From assembly GCF_026385505.1 (NCBI RefSeq), contig NZ_JANIDV010000001.1:372001-436000 (forward strand): a DNA stretch of 64,000 nt. The letters are read 5' to 3'. The stretch comes from Bombella dulcis. Lineage in GTDB: Bacteria > Pseudomonadota > Alphaproteobacteria > Acetobacterales > Acetobacteraceae. A model generated the notes under the pieces. It had not been told where the DNA came from and ran no database searches. It saw only the letters and a program-made list of their open reading frames with translations. The translations under genes were made by a program, and so were the position numbers. Positions 39,927 through 49,963 of this stretch are shown piece after piece. Every line of letters starts with the position of its first letter. Position 1 is the first letter of the stretch.

Positions 39927-42139
39927 GATATAATCTCCACGAAACCGGCCATGATCCGTTTCAGACCGATATTTTCAAAATTAATGGACAGCCGGTCACC
40001 TTCCACATTGATGACGACACCTTCGCCATAACGGTTATGCCTTACTGTAGCACCAATAGGAACTGCCGGTCGGGAAGGGGAAATAGTGGAACTGCGCTGT
40101 CTTGTAGGAGAACGGAACTGACGATTGAAAAATGTCTGGGGCTGCTGATTCTGTCTGGATGAAAGGACGGTCCGGATGATCTGATCTTCAGGAAGTTCAT
40201 CAAGAAAGCGGCTTGGTATGGAATCTTGCCAGTTGGCATAAAGTTTTCGATTATTAGCATACAAAATAACCACACGCTCACGAGCACGGGTAAGTCCAAC
40301 ATAAGCCAACCGCCGTTCTTCCTCCAGAGCCTGATTGCCTCCTTCATCCAGAGAACGCTGGGAAGGGAAGAGACCCTCCTCCCAGCCAGGGAGAAAAACA
40401 GTTGGAAACTCAAGCCCCTTTGCAGCATGTAACGTCATGAGGCTGACTTTATCCTGATCGTCTTCACGACTGTCAGTATCCATGATCAGGGCAATATGCT
40501 CCAGAAAAGCTTCCATTGTGGGAAACTCTCCAATGGCACGCAACAGCTCACGAATATTATCCAGTCTCCCGGATGCTTCCACCGTCTTAGGGTCATCCCG
40601 CCACATGGCAAGATAGCCGCTGTCCTCCAAAACCATGTCTGTCGCAATGACATGCCCTTCTTTGGTAACTGTCTCCCGTGCCTTCATCAGGACAGTCATC
40701 AGCTCCATAAGTGCGACAGATGACTTGCCCTTCAGAAGTCCTCGTTCCAGCTGATGCTGAAGTGTCTGCTGAAGAGACAGGCCTATCTCTCTTGCCGCTA
40801 CCCGTAATTTGGAAAGAGCAACATTACCGAAACCACGTCTGGGAAGATTGACAATCCGTTCAAAAGCCAGATCGTCAACCGGATATAAAACAGCCCGCAT
40901 ATAAGCAATGGCGTCCCGGATTTCAGCTCTTTCATAAAAACGAAGACCACCAATGATCTGATAGGGAATACCCATACGGACCAGAGCCTCTTCAAAAGGG
41001 CGCGTCTGAAAGCCGGCCCGCATAAGAATGGCTACGGAGCCATAAGTATGACCCTGCTTATGAAGATCATAAATGCGGCTTCCTACAACCCGGGCTTCAT
41101 CATCTGAATCAGGTGTATTAATGACTTCAATCAGTTCTCCGTCTTCAGCTGCCACTCCGGGGCGTAGAACTTTACCCAACCGTCCTTCATTATGGGTGAT
41201 AATCTGCGAAGCCACATTCAGGATGCGAGGTGTAGAACGGTAATTCTGTTCAAGGCGGATCACTGCTGCACCGGGAAAATCCTTTTCAAATCTCAGGATA
41301 TTCGCGATGTCCGCTCCACGCCATGAGTAGATGGACTGGTCATCATCACCGACACACGCAATATTGGTAGGTGTTCCATCCTGTTTTTTGGCCAGAAGAC
41401 GTAGCCAGAGATACTGGATGGTATTCGTATCCTGATATTCATCTACCAGAATATACCGGAAACGTTTCTGGTATTGTTCCAGAACGTCAGGATGTTGGCG
41501 GAGAACTGTCACCATATGGAGCATCAGGTCTCCAAAATCACAGGCATTCAATTCTTTCAGTCGTGTCTGATAGGATGCATAGATGGCTCTCGCCTGTCCG
41601 TTTGCCAGTTCTGGAACCTGTACTGGCGTGATGGCATCAGGAAGAAGAGCCTGGTCTTTCCACAGCTGAATTTGATGCATGATCTTGGCGGGAGGCCAGC
41701 GTTTCAGATCCAGATTCCACGGTTCCATGACCTGTTTCAGCAGACGTATCTGGTCATCCATATCCAGGATGGTGAAGTTCCGCTCCAGCCCGACCAGAAT
41801 TGCATGCTGACGTAACATGCGGGCACAGAGAGAGTGGAATGTCCCCAGCCATAAGCCTTCCACTGGTCGCTCAAGAATGCTGCTGATGCGTTCCCGCATT
41901 TCCCGGGCCGCTTTATTGGTGAAAGTGACCGCCAGAATCTGTTCCGGCCAAGCCAGTTTTTCCAGAATGATATGAGCAAAGCGTGTTGTCAGAACACGTG
42001 TCTTGCCTGTTCCGGCACCCGCCAGAATGAGCAGAGGCCCCTGTGTGGTCTCCACAGCCAGACGCTGTTCTGCATTCAGGTCATCCAGATAGTCAGGACC
42101 AGAGGGCGAAAAACGGGGGGAAAAAAGATCATCCATCAC
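39923..42139 (-). CDS. uvrD: UvrD/PcrA-family DNA helicase II
   Basis: A 738-residue superfamily 1A helicase. It shows LNAEQRLAVE (Q motif), ILAGAGTGKTRVL (Walker A), TFTNKAAREMRERI, LVDEYQDTN (Walker B), CVGDDDQSIYSWRGAD, IRLEQNYRS, LMTLHAAKGLEFPTVF and VGLTRARERV. The C-terminal TVRHNRYGEGVVINVEGDRL is the Tudor-like domain that binds RNA polymerase in PcrA/UvrD. Roles in the family are nucleotide excision and mismatch repair. Codon use is slightly more AT-rich than its neighbours. It diverges from radC with 54 bp between starts. Confidence 0.95.
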   Translation of the reverse strand: MMDDLFSPRFSPSGPDYLDDLNAEQRLAVETTQGPLLILAGAGTGKTRVLTTRFAHIILEKLAWPEQILAVTFTNKAAREMRERISSILERPVEGLWLGTFHSLCARMLRQHAILVGLERNFTILDMDDQIRLLKQVMEPWNLDLKRWPPAKIMHQIQLWKDQALLPDAITPVQVPELANGQARAIYASYQTRLKELNACDFGDLMLHMVTVLRQHPDVLEQYQKRFRYILVDEYQDTNTIQYLWLRLLAKKQDGTPTNIACVGDDDQSIYSWRGADIANILRFEKDFPGAAVIRLEQNYRSTPRILNVASQIITHNEGRLGKVLRPGVAAEDGELIEVINTPDSDDEARVVGSRIYDLHKQGHTYGSVAILMRAGFQTRPFEEALVRMGIPYQIIGGLRFYERAEIRDAIAYMRAVLYPVDDLAFERIVNLPRRGFGNVALSKLRVAAREIGLSLQQTLQHQLERGLLKGKSSVALMELMTVLMKARETVTKEGHVIATDMVLEDSGYLAMWRDDPKTVEASGRLDNIRELLRAIGEFPTMEAFLEHIALIMDTDSREDDQDKVSLMTLHAAKGLEFPTVFLPGWEEGLFPSQRSLDEGGNQALEEERRLAYVGLTRARERVVILYANNRKLYANWQDSIPSRFLDELPEDQIIRTVLSSRQNQQPQTFFNRQFRSPTRQRSSTISPSRPAVPIGATVRHNRYGEGVVINVEGDRLSINFENIGLKRIMAGFVEIIS

Positions 42140-42193
42140 GATTATCTGGTATAATGCGCACCATATTCAATGGCTAGGACATAACCTCCAGTT

Positions 42194-42859
42194 GTGAAAA
42201 AAGCGGTTTCACCAAAACAGGGACATAGGGCACGCATGAGGGAACGCATCCTTGTTCATGGTGCTGAAACCCTGGCCGATTATGAATTGCTGGAAGTCCT
42301 GCTGTTCTATGCCATTCCCAGACGGGATACGAACCCACAGGCTAAAGTATTATTGTCGGCTTTTGGATCAATCGGAAAGCTGTTGCAGGCATCTTCCGAA
42401 ACACTGGAGCAATACGGCCTGAGCAGGCGTCTCATATCCCTTCTGGAGCTTCCTGTTCTGGCAGCACGTTCCCTGATGGAAAGCGATGATGATACACCTC
42501 TTCAGTTGAGCAATGCCGAAACTTTGATGAATTACCTGAAAGGGACGCTACATAGGATGGAAAAGCCGGTCATCGGACTGATCTGTCTGGACAGCAATAA
42601 TGGCCTCATTGCGGAAGAAACATTTCCGGCTGAAAGCAACCTTCACGCTTATCATCGCGCAATTGCTCAGTATCTCCTGTCATGTCACGCTACGGCAGCC
42701 ATCATTGCCTATTATCATCCACGAAGCCCTGCGACAGCTCTCGCTCCCGAAGTGCGTGGGTTGAAACAGGCACTTCAGAGTCTCAGCATCACCCTTCATG
42801 AAAGCATCCTGATAGGGGAGGGGTGGTATGTCAGCATGAATGAGACAGGACTACTGTAA
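42194..42859 (+). CDS. radC: RadC-like protein with degenerate JAB domain
   Basis: A 221-residue RadC homologue. The N-terminal HhH-bearing part is well conserved (GHRARMRERILVHGAETLADYELLEVLLFYAIPRRDTNP, FGSIGKLLQAS). The C-terminal JAB/MPN domain is present, but the metal motif HxH...D, seen as VHNHPAG..SRGD in the next gene, is AYYHPRSPATALAPE here, so zinc binding and catalysis should be lost. It starts with GTG at 42194; the conserved GHRARMRER requires a start before the ATG at 42236. It overlaps the second radC gene by 20 nt. RadC function in the cell is unsettled. Confidence 0.85.
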   Translation: MKKAVSPKQGHRARMRERILVHGAETLADYELLEVLLFYAIPRRDTNPQAKVLLSAFGSIGKLLQASSETLEQYGLSRRLISLLELPVLAARSLMESDDDTPLQLSNAETLMNYLKGTLHRMEKPVIGLICLDSNNGLIAEETFPAESNLHAYHRAIAQYLLSCHATAAIIAYYHPRSPATALAPEVRGLKQALQSLSITLHESILIGEGWYVSMNETGLL

Positions 42860-43502
42860 GATTGTGACAGTTCCTTTACACGCTGTCTCTTTGAAACAGG
42901 TTTTCCAGAGAATTGCATCATTCGTCGTGTCTGAAGATGATGCACAGGAGAAATTGACGAATGATCTACTGAAATATCATTCGTCCTTGTCCCAACTGAT
43001 TTTTTCCCAGCCATCAGACAGAAGTCACATACCGAAAGATAATGTCTCACTGGCTGTTTTCTGTATTGTACTGAAAGAACTGGCCCATCGATATGGGCGT
43101 TCCCTGTTACCCGAAGGCGATCTGCTTGAACAGCCTGAGCTGCTAAGAGATTATCTGATGGTTCATATGGCCAGAGAACGTGTGGAACAGTTCCGTTTGC
43201 TTTTTCTTGATGGAAAGAATCATCTCATCCGGGATGAAGTGCAGGGACGTGGAACAATCAACCACGTACCGGTCTATCCCCGCGAAATCGCAAAACGTTG
43301 TCTGGAGCTGAAAGCTGCCGGAATTATCATGGTGCATAATCACCCGGCTGGACAGCCAAACCCGTCCAGAGGGGACATCATCATGACCCAGAATATTGAG
43401 ATGGCTCTGAAAGTCATAGAAGTAAAACTGATTGATCATCTGATCATTACAAAAAAAGCCCAGACCAGCTTCCGCCAGCTTGGGCTTCTCGGTGCTGAGT
43501 AA
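42840..43502 (+). CDS. radC: RadC-like protein with intact JAMM motif and divergent N-terminus
   Basis: A 220-residue protein. Its C-terminal JAB domain is complete: LFLDGKNHLIRDEVQGRGTIN, VYPREIAKRCLELKAAGIIMVHNHPAGQPNPSRGDI, with the His-x-His-Pro and distal Asp of the JAMM metal site, and HLIITKK. The N-terminal 100 residues are poorly like the helix-hairpin-helix region of standard RadC. Together with the preceding gene, one has a good N-terminus and dead JAB domain and the other the reverse, which suggests a split of labour or decay after duplication. The frame ends directly against the purK stop. Confidence 0.85.
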   Translation: MRQDYCKIVTVPLHAVSLKQVFQRIASFVVSEDDAQEKLTNDLLKYHSSLSQLIFSQPSDRSHIPKDNVSLAVFCIVLKELAHRYGRSLLPEGDLLEQPELLRDYLMVHMARERVEQFRLLFLDGKNHLIRDEVQGRGTINHVPVYPREIAKRCLELKAAGIIMVHNHPAGQPNPSRGDIIMTQNIEMALKVIEVKLIDHLIITKKAQTSFRQLGLLGAE

Positions 43503-44639
43503 TCAGTCCTCAAGTCTTGGCTGATAATGAGACAAGACCATGTCGCCAGGCATACCTCCACGAGGGAATATACGGTTTACATGTCCCATCTTACGGCCAG
43601 GACGGGCTTCTTCCTTACCATAGAGATGAATGGACGCATTTTCTTCCTGAAGCAGTTCAGGAAGAAGGGCCATGTCATCTGGACCGATGAGGTTGTGCAT
43701 ATAGGCATCTGAATGACGCCGGGCAGGTGGCAGAGGTAGCCCAGCCACAGCGCGGATATGCATTTCAAACTGGTCCACTAGACAGGCATTCATGGTCCAG
43801 TGCCCTGAATTGTGAGGACGCGGCGCAATTTCATTCACAAGCAGATCGCCATTCCGTTCTTCGAACAGCTCCACGCCCATGATGCCCACCAGGTTCAGCT
43901 TTTCCGCCAGTGTGGCGGCTAGCGTCTGCGCCTTCTGGGCCAGTTCCGGCATGATGGGAGCAGGAACTATCGAGGCACGCAGAATACCCTGACGGTGATG
44001 ATTTTCCGCCACGTCAAAACAGCGGATGGTGCCATCCGTACCACGGGCAACCATCACGCTGATCTCACGGGCAAAGTCAATCTGCTGTTCAGCTACCAGA
44101 GGATAAGGGAGACTTTCCGCTTTCTGAAGAATCCCCTGGAAGGCCGTTTCGTCAGGAAGACGGAACTGGCCTTTTCCATCATACCCAAAACGGGTTGTCT
44201 TCAGGATACAGGGAAAACCGAAAGCAGGCAGTGACCGTAAATCATCTGGGGAGGCGATTTCCTTCCAGGGGGCAACAGGAAGGCCATACGAACCCAGCAT
44301 GGTTTTTTCAGCGATGCGGTCCTGGCTGATTTCCAGAATATGACCGGATGGATGCACAGGACAGAAACGGGACAGATGGCTTAGACCCGCTGTGCTGATA
44401 TTCTCAAATTCAAAGGTGATGACATCGCAGGAACGGGCAAATTTTTCCAAGCAGGCAGGATCATCGTATGATCCCACCGTAAAGCGGGCTGCTGTTTCTG
44501 CTGCGGGGCTGGGCTGACTGTCTGAAAGGATATGAACCTCATATCCCAGTCGTGACGCTGCTACGGCCGACATGCGACCAAGCTGCCCACCGCCAACAAT
44601 GCCGATCCTGGCTCTTGGCTTCAGTGCTGTGACCGTCAT
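43503..44639 (-). CDS. purK: N5-carboxyaminoimidazole ribonucleotide synthase
   Basis: A 378-residue ATP-grasp enzyme that makes N5-CAIR from AIR, bicarbonate and ATP in purine synthesis. It shows [14 protein letters not shown], the ATP-grasp block [15 protein letters not shown], the metal-binding [32 protein letters not shown] and a PurK C-terminus. Its ATG overlaps the purE stop by 4 nt, so PurE and PurK, which act in sequence, are made together. Its stop codon touches the stop of the convergent radC gene with no spacer. Confidence 0.96.
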   Translation of the reverse strand: MTVTALKPRARIGIVGGGQLGRMSAVAASRLGYEVHILSDSQPSPAAETAARFTVGSYDDPACLEKFARSCDVITFEFENISTAGLSHLSRFCPVHPSGHILEISQDRIAEKTMLGSYGLPVAPWKEIASPDDLRSLPAFGFPCILKTTRFGYDGKGQFRLPDETAFQGILQKAESLPYPLVAEQQIDFAREISVMVARGTDGTIRCFDVAENHHRQGILRASIVPAPIMPELAQKAQTLAATLAEKLNLVGIMGVELFEERNGDLLVNEIAPRPHNSGHWTMNACLVDQFEMHIRAVAGLPLPPARRHSDAYMHNLIGPDDMALLPELLQEENASIHLYGKEEARPGRKMGHVNRIFPRGGMPGDMVLSHYQPRLED

Positions 44640-45130
44640 CCGACAGGTACCTCTGCGACAGAGGCTGTCTGTTCGGCACGGAAGGTGTCCAGCCGTTCTG
44701 CCACCTGTTCATTAATGAGAGAAATGACAGAGGCCGCCAGAAGAGCCGCATTGATGGCCCCAGCCTTCCCAATAGCCAGTGTACCAACCGGAACACCAGC
44801 AGGCATCTGCACGATGGAAAGCAGGCTATCCTGCCCTTTGAGCGTCCTGCTTTCTACAGGAACCCCCAGAACAGGCAGGGATGTCCAGGCTGCGCACATT
44901 CCAGGAAGATGGGCCGCCCCACCAGCACCGGCAATGACAACCTTCAGTCCCCGTTTGCGGGCTGTTCTGGCATAGTCAGCAAGACGGTCCGGTGTTCTGT
45001 GGGCGGAGACGATCCGGGCTTCGTAAGAAATTCCCAGTTTCTCTAGCATTTCACAGCCATGCCGCATGGTTTCCCAATCGGACTGGCTGCCCATGATCAC
45101 ACCGACCAGAGGTGTTGATGAGGCTTTCAT
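44636..45130 (-). CDS. purE: N5-CAIR mutase
   Basis: A 164-residue class I PurE that moves the carboxylate to give CAIR. The active-site strand [14 protein letters not shown], the [10 protein letters not shown] loop, [14 protein letters not shown] and [20 protein letters not shown] are all present. The start at 45130 has GGAG 9 nt upstream; longer in-frame starts at 45172 and 45253 overlap the trcR gene. Class I PurE acts on the PurK product, consistent with the adjacent purK. Confidence 0.96.
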   Translation of the reverse strand: MKASSTPLVGVIMGSQSDWETMRHGCEMLEKLGISYEARIVSAHRTPDRLADYARTARKRGLKVVIAGAGGAAHLPGMCAAWTSLPVLGVPVESRTLKGQDSLLSIVQMPAGVPVGTLAIGKAGAINAALLAASVISLINEQVAERLDTFRAEQTASVAEVPVG

Positions 45131-45149
45131 AGTGTTTTGCTCCGCCTTC

Positions 45150-45761
45150 TCAGAAACTGCTGCCTGTCTCATCGTGAGAAGGGAAAAGACTGTTTGGATC
45201 AAGTTCCCCGTGATCTTCCTGAAGGGGTTTGCCTTCCCGGACGAGACGATCATTAGCTGCCTGTACAGCAGCGTTCAGGTCCGTCTGCGTGCAGAGGCCA
45301 AGGATGACCGGATCACGGGGCTTGATATTGGTGCTGTTCCAGTGCTCACGGTTGCGTATCTTGGCAATCGTATCCTTGGTCGTACCCAGAAGGCGGACGA
45401 TCTGTGTGTCATTCAGCTGTGGGAACTGACGCAGTATGAAAGCAATGGCATCAGGACGGTCATGCCGTTTTGCCACCGGGGTGTAGCGTGCACCTTTTGC
45501 ACGACGGGCTACAGGATTGGGCGTGGCAATCAGTTTGAGGCGGGCAGAAGGATTGGCCTCGCAACGCTTGATCTCGGCCGCGGTAAGCTGATTGTTCTTG
45601 ATGGGATCATAGCCATTGATTCCACCGCCAACTTCACCGTCAGCGATGGCCTGAATTTCCAGCGGGTGCATGCCACAGAATATGGCTATCTGATCGAAGG
45701 TGAGACCGGTTTTTTCAATCAGCCAGACGGCAGTTGCTTTTGGCATCAGTGGCAGGGTCAT
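45150..45761 (-). CDS. trcR: DUF1013 protein, cell-cycle transcriptional regulator TrcR-like
   Basis: A 203-residue alphaproteobacterial protein. [38 protein letters not shown], then NPITRCE-like and [31 protein letters not shown] and [13 protein letters not shown] are the DUF1013 blocks, two HTH-like units. In Rhizobiales and Caulobacter the family is described as a cell-cycle regulator. The ATG at 45761 has AAAAAGGA upstream; the frame is open much further but that part is not protein-like. It precedes purE by 19 bp and probably shares its transcript. Confidence 0.85.
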   Translation of the reverse strand: MTLPLMPKATAVWLIEKTGLTFDQIAIFCGMHPLEIQAIADGEVGGGINGYDPIKNNQLTAAEIKRCEANPSARLKLIATPNPVARRAKGARYTPVAKRHDRPDAIAFILRQFPQLNDTQIVRLLGTTKDTIAKIRNREHWNSTNIKPRDPVILGLCTQTDLNAAVQAANDRLVREGKPLQEDHGELDPNSLFPSHDETGSSF

Positions 45762-45942
45762 GTGAACGTAGTCCTTTTTGCAGAGCGGGTATATGGTCCG
45801 GCATCTGGCAGGGCCCGGGCCACTCTGAAAAAGAATCACCCGCCACCCTCGTGAGGGGCGGTGCCTGCAACAATGCACGACATTGCCACCAAAATGCTCC
45901 AGAGAGGAAGGGAGGTCAAGATGGATGAGGTAGCTGGCAGCA

Positions 45943-45986
45943 GAAAAAAGAAACCCTCCCTTCTCCGGAATAGGGAGAGGGAGGGC
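45943..45986 (-). terminator. terminator after rpmE
   Basis: CCCTCCC and GGGAGGG form the stem core, with further CTCCC/GGGAG pairing inside. On the minus strand it is followed by TTTCTTTTTT. It is 32 bp past the rpmE stop. Confidence 0.85.
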
Positions 45987-46017
45987 TTTGCCTTGTCTGT
46001 CCTGACGGGACAGATTT

Positions 46018-46245
46018 TTACTTCTTGATGTTGCCGATGCCAGAGAACCGCTTGTTGAACTTGGCAACCTGTCCCCCGGTATCCAGAATACGCTGAACAC
46101 CCGTCCAGGCTGGATGCGTCTTGGGATCAACGTCAAGACGCAGCTTTGCGCCGGGTTCGCCGTAGCAGGAGCGCGTCGTGTATTCGCTGCCATCAGCCAT
46201 CACGACTGTGATTTCATGATAGTCGGGGTGGATGCCGGATTTCAT
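46018..46245 (-). CDS. rpmE: 50S ribosomal protein L31
   Basis: A 75-residue protein of the large subunit, placed at the bridge to the 30S head. [46 protein letters not shown] and FNKRF are the L31 type A form of alphaproteobacteria. The CxxC zinc pair of zinc-type L31 is missing; only one Cys is present. It is monocistronic with its own terminator. Confidence 0.96.
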   Translation of the reverse strand: MKSGIHPDYHEITVVMADGSEYTTRSCYGEPGAKLRLDVDPKTHPAWTGVQRILDTGGQVAKFNKRFSGIGNIKK

Positions 46246-46481
46246 AACATTTCCTGAATCTGAAAGAGAGAGCTCCGATACCGACCGGAGCAGACGAAGC
46301 CCTCATACAGGATCAGCCCCATAAAAGAAAGGCTAACGGTCTTTTTTTCCTGATAAGCTATAAGGTTAAGAATATCATACAGTTTTGCCATATTGTCCTC
46401 TATGATGGGGCAGGATTTACGTTGTTTATGGTAGTGTGCTGCCAGTGCATCCGTTATTCACCTTGGAAGAAGAGAGGTCAT

Positions 46482-46934
46482 ATGAGTCGTGTCAAATCAC
46501 CCGGTTGGTTGACGGATTTTCACAAGTTCATCATGCGTGGAAACGTCGTGGATCTGGCGATTGGTGTGGTGGTCGGTGCTGCTTTCAGTTCCATCGTCAA
46601 TAGTGCAGTCAAGGACCTTCTGACACCGGTGCTGGGATGCCTAACGGGAGGCGTGGATTTTTCCAACATTTTCATCACCTTGAAAGGACCTGTCAAAGCG
46701 ACACTAAGTGAAGCTCAGAAGGCCGGGGCCGTAACCATCAATGTGGGCCTCTTTCTGAATGCTGTCATCCAGTTCCTGATCATTGCTTTCTTCATCTTCT
46801 GGGTGATGCGCCTGATAAGCAAGCTGCATCGTCAGGAGGAAGCCAAACCGGTGGCTCCACCGGAACCTTCCAAGGAGGAAGTGTTGCTGACGGAAATCCG
46901 CGATATTCTGGCTTCACGTTCGTCAGAAAAATGA
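46482..46934 (+). CDS. mscL: large-conductance mechanosensitive channel
   Basis: A 150-residue inner-membrane channel that opens on osmotic downshock. The N-terminal amphipathic helix and first transmembrane helix (WLTDFHKFIMRGNVVDLAIGVVVGAAFSSIVNSAVKDLLTPVLG) and the second (VGLFLNAVIQFLIIAFFIFWVMRLI) are typical, and the C-terminal helix EVLLTEIRDILAS forms the cytoplasmic bundle. GAGAGG precedes the ATG at 46482. It overlaps the next gene by 4 nt. Confidence 0.97.
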   Translation: MSRVKSPGWLTDFHKFIMRGNVVDLAIGVVVGAAFSSIVNSAVKDLLTPVLGCLTGGVDFSNIFITLKGPVKATLSEAQKAGAVTINVGLFLNAVIQFLIIAFFIFWVMRLISKLHRQEEAKPVAPPEPSKEEVLLTEIRDILASRSSEK

Positions 46935-47248
46935 AACGTTTTTCAGTCAGGGCAGCGGGCCTGGTTTTGATTGCTGGCCTGTTCATAGGTCATGTGAAGG
47001 CGGATGATTCTGCCTTCGGGGTACCTCTGTCGCCGAATGCGCACCTGTATTCTTATTTCATCATAAACGGGATGGCCCGGGGGGCTTTCCTGATGGGAAC
47101 GCTTCATCAGAAAGACATGCCTGTCCTCATTCAGATGGATGAGACAACACGGAAAGCTGTCCTGCATAATCTGGATTCCCAGACGATCCGGTCGGATTTC
47201 AGGGCTGATCAGATTCTAGCCCGTTATCTCGGGCTGATCGAGAGATGA
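46931..47248 (+). CDS. small exported protein of unknown function
   Basis: A 105-residue protein with an N-terminal Sec signal (RAAGLVLIAGLFIGHVKA|DD, cleavage near residue 24). The mature part has no Cys and no membrane segment: about 80 residues, periplasmic, not recognised. Its start overlaps the mscL stop, so it is co-transcribed with the channel, but no link to osmotic stress is shown. A strong terminator follows. Confidence 0.7.
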   Translation: MKRFSVRAAGLVLIAGLFIGHVKADDSAFGVPLSPNAHLYSYFIINGMARGAFLMGTLHQKDMPVLIQMDETTRKAVLHNLDSQTIRSDFRADQILARYLGLIER

Positions 47249-47280
47249 GCTGCTGACAGATTTTCTGCATATATGAAGAA

Positions 47281-47308
47281 GGGGGACACCGAAGTGTCCC
47301 CCTTTTTT
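47281..47308 (+). terminator. Rho-independent terminator after the mscL operon
   Basis: GGGGGACAC and GTGTCCCCC form a perfect 9-bp stem with a CGAA tetraloop, followed by six T. It lies between convergent transcripts and the secF stop. Confidence 0.92.
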
Positions 47309-47336
47309 CTTTGTTTTGATCATTTATGGAACAGGA

Positions 47337-48263
47337 TCAGCCTTTACGCAGTCTCTTCCGGCCCATCAAAAGTAGAAGAGGGGCAGCGATAAAGATGGAA
47401 GAAGATGTCCCCACAACAATGCCGAACAGCATGACTGTTGCAAATCCTGTCAGGGTGCTACCGCCAAACAGGGCCAATGGCAAAGCAGCCAGGAAAACGG
47501 TCATGGACGTGCCCAGTGTCCGGTTCAGGGTCTCATTGATGGAAAGGTCCAGCAGTTCCCGCAGAGGCATGGTACGGTATTTGCGCAGGTTCTCACGGAC
47601 ACGGTCGTAAACGACAACCTTGTCGTTCGTGGAATATCCCAGAATGGTAAGTAGGGCCGCCACCATGACGAGATCGAATTCAAAACGTGTCACCACGAGA
47701 AAGCCAATGGTCTTCGTCAGGTCCAGAACCAGTGTGATAACGGCACTCAGTGCGAACTCACGTTCAAAGCGGAACCAGATATAAATTAGAATCATTCCAA
47801 GGCTGAACAGGAGAGCCAGAACGCCAGCCCGAAAAAGTTCGGAAGAAACCGAGCCACCAACGGCATCGGCGCGCTGTATCTGTACCCCCGGAATGGCCTG
47901 CACAATGATGGTACGCACATGATCCACGAGTTGCTGGGTAACATGTTCGTCTTCACCACCACGAGGGAGGTTGATGGCGATACGCATGTCCTGTGGAGAA
48001 CCAAAGGTCTGTACGGACGCTGCATTAACGTGACCGGCTTTCAGTATGGCCCGTAAGTGGGCTGGGTCCTCCGCTGTGGGAGAATGCGTTTCCACGATCA
48101 CGCCACCACGGAAATCCAGCCCCAGATTGAGGCCGGGTGTGAAGAACAGGACCACCGAAGCAATGGAAAGCAGGGCAGAGATGATCAGACCGGCATGACG
48201 CCCACGCATGAAGTGGATCTGTCGGTCATCATGTACGAAACGGAGAAGGGGACGAGAAAACAT
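47337..48263 (-). CDS. secF: protein translocase subunit SecF
   Basis: A 308-residue, six-helix membrane protein that works with SecD to drive late steps of Sec export with the proton gradient. The periplasmic P1 domain follows LNLGLDFRGGVIVE. The SecD/SecF family region shows ALLTILGYSTNDKVVVYDRVREN and NETLNRTLGTSMTVFLA. It begins 5 bp after the secD stop. Confidence 0.95.
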   Translation of the reverse strand: MFSRPLLRFVHDDRQIHFMRGRHAGLIISALLSIASVVLFFTPGLNLGLDFRGGVIVETHSPTAEDPAHLRAILKAGHVNAASVQTFGSPQDMRIAINLPRGGEDEHVTQQLVDHVRTIIVQAIPGVQIQRADAVGGSVSSELFRAGVLALLFSLGMILIYIWFRFEREFALSAVITLVLDLTKTIGFLVVTRFEFDLVMVAALLTILGYSTNDKVVVYDRVRENLRKYRTMPLRELLDLSINETLNRTLGTSMTVFLAALPLALFGGSTLTGFATVMLFGIVVGTSSSIFIAAPLLLLMGRKRLRKG

Positions 48264-48268
48264 GGTGA

Positions 48269-49807
48269 TCAGACCGGTAGTTCCTGTGGGCGTTTATGGG
48301 CATACCAACGGATAATCAGCATACGGGAAAGAACCAGCGTCGTGAAAAGCGTGGTGACGATACCGATGGTAATGGCCAGTGCGAAGTTTCGGACAGCCCC
48401 CGTGCCAAAGACGAAGAGCATGACATGAGCGAGGAATGCCGTGGCATTACTGTCAATGATCGTATTCGTGGCCCGCTGGAAGCCGGCCTGAAGGGCCTGA
48501 AGAGGCTTACGCCCCTGACGGACTTCTTCACGGATACGCTCATTGATGAGAATGTTGGCATCCACAGCCATGCCGAGAGTCAACAGGATACCGGCCATAC
48601 CTGGCAGGGTCAGGGTCGCTTCAAAGAGTGACAGGATGGCCAGTATCATGATGAGATTGGCAAAAAGCGCAATGTCCGCATACAGGCCGAAGCGGGCATA
48701 GAACAGTAGCATGAAAAGTACGACCAGTACGAACCCCACGGCCAGACTGATCACGCCTGCATGAATGGACGCTACACCGAGGCTTGGTCCGATGCTCCTC
48801 TGTTCGACAACAGTCAGTGGAGCCGGAAGGGCACCGGCACGCAGCAGGAGAGCGAGGTCAGAAGCGGAGCGGGCCGTGAAGCTGCCCGTGATAATTCCAC
48901 GCCCTGCCGTGATGGGGCCATTGATGACCGGACTTGTCAGGATACGGCCATCCAGCACGATGGCAAAGGGCTTGCCAACGTTCTGCGTTGTGATGCGGGC
49001 AAAGTCATCTGCTCCCTTATTGTCGAATTTCAGCTCGACAACCCACTGACCTTCACTCATGGTGGCTGCGGCGTCGCTCAGATTGGCCCCATCAACATCA
49101 ATCCGGTCTTCAACGGCAATGCTGCCGCGATCTCCGGGCAGGGGGAGCATGGTTGTGCCTGGTCCAGCATGTGTCGGATCAGGTGAAACCAGATGGAACG
49201 TCATGCGGGCCGTCGTTCCCAGAAGAGTCTTGATGCGCTGTGGATCGCTGATGCCGGGAAGTTCCAGCACGATGCGGTCTTCCCCTTCACGGGCGATGCT
49301 GGGGTCGATGGCACCAGTGCTGTCGATACGGCGGCGGACAATTTCGATGGAGCGGGATACGGCTTCACGTGCCCGGCTACGGATGGATTCCTTTGTCAGA
49401 CTGACAACAAAGCGGCCCTCTTTTTCACTGATGGCCAGCTCTCCGGGAATGGATGGTGTCAGATCATTCAGGACATTCCGATCTTTTTCTTTTTCACTTT
49501 CGGAGCGTGGTGTGATCAGGACGGAGGCCGTGACATCATCACGTTCAATATTGCGGTATCCCAGATGCGCACTGAGAAGCCCCTGGCGGATTTCACCTTC
49601 CAGTGACTGCAACCGATCATGCTGGAGGGTTTTTGTATCCAGCTGCAACAGGAGATAGGAACCTCCCCGCAGGTCAAGGCCAAGATGTACCTGGTGCCAG
49701 GGCAGGGATGGTAGAGGGGATTTCATGAAATTGGGCAGGCATAGCAGGGCACTTATCAGGCAGATACCCACAACACCTAACATCCTGAGGCGGCTGTAAT
49801 ACAACAT
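48269..49807 (-). CDS. secD: protein translocase subunit SecD
   Basis: A 512-residue six-helix protein. VHLGLDLRGGSYLLLQLDTK follows the first helix, and the large periplasmic P1 domain contains IDSTGAIDPSIAREGEDRIVLELPGISDP. The membrane half has LPGMAGILLTLGMAVDANILINERIREE, with the Asp of the proton path. secD precedes secF in one transcript. yajC is not adjacent, unlike in E. coli. Confidence 0.96.
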   Translation of the reverse strand: MLYYSRLRMLGVVGICLISALLCLPNFMKSPLPSLPWHQVHLGLDLRGGSYLLLQLDTKTLQHDRLQSLEGEIRQGLLSAHLGYRNIERDDVTASVLITPRSESEKEKDRNVLNDLTPSIPGELAISEKEGRFVVSLTKESIRSRAREAVSRSIEIVRRRIDSTGAIDPSIAREGEDRIVLELPGISDPQRIKTLLGTTARMTFHLVSPDPTHAGPGTTMLPLPGDRGSIAVEDRIDVDGANLSDAAATMSEGQWVVELKFDNKGADDFARITTQNVGKPFAIVLDGRILTSPVINGPITAGRGIITGSFTARSASDLALLLRAGALPAPLTVVEQRSIGPSLGVASIHAGVISLAVGFVLVVLFMLLFYARFGLYADIALFANLIMILAILSLFEATLTLPGMAGILLTLGMAVDANILINERIREEVRQGRKPLQALQAGFQRATNTIIDSNATAFLAHVMLFVFGTGAVRNFALAITIGIVTTLFTTLVLSRMLIIRWYAHKRPQELPV

Positions 49808-49963
49808 AGGGGGTTAGAGAACCTCAAAAACGTGAAAATGGAGGAGGCAGAACCGATCTCGCAAGTGGATGAGACCATGCCCTTTTAAGGGGGTCATTGC
49901 AACCATTATGCAGGACTGCCCAGTGTCTTGCGCAGCTTTACACTGATGCTATGCTTTCCGCCC

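Noticed and set aside
45762..46193. Extended N-terminus for the TrcR-like gene
   Set aside because: The frame is open but the translation is not protein-like and runs across the rpmE terminator and into rpmE. The ATG at 45761 matches the DUF1013 start.
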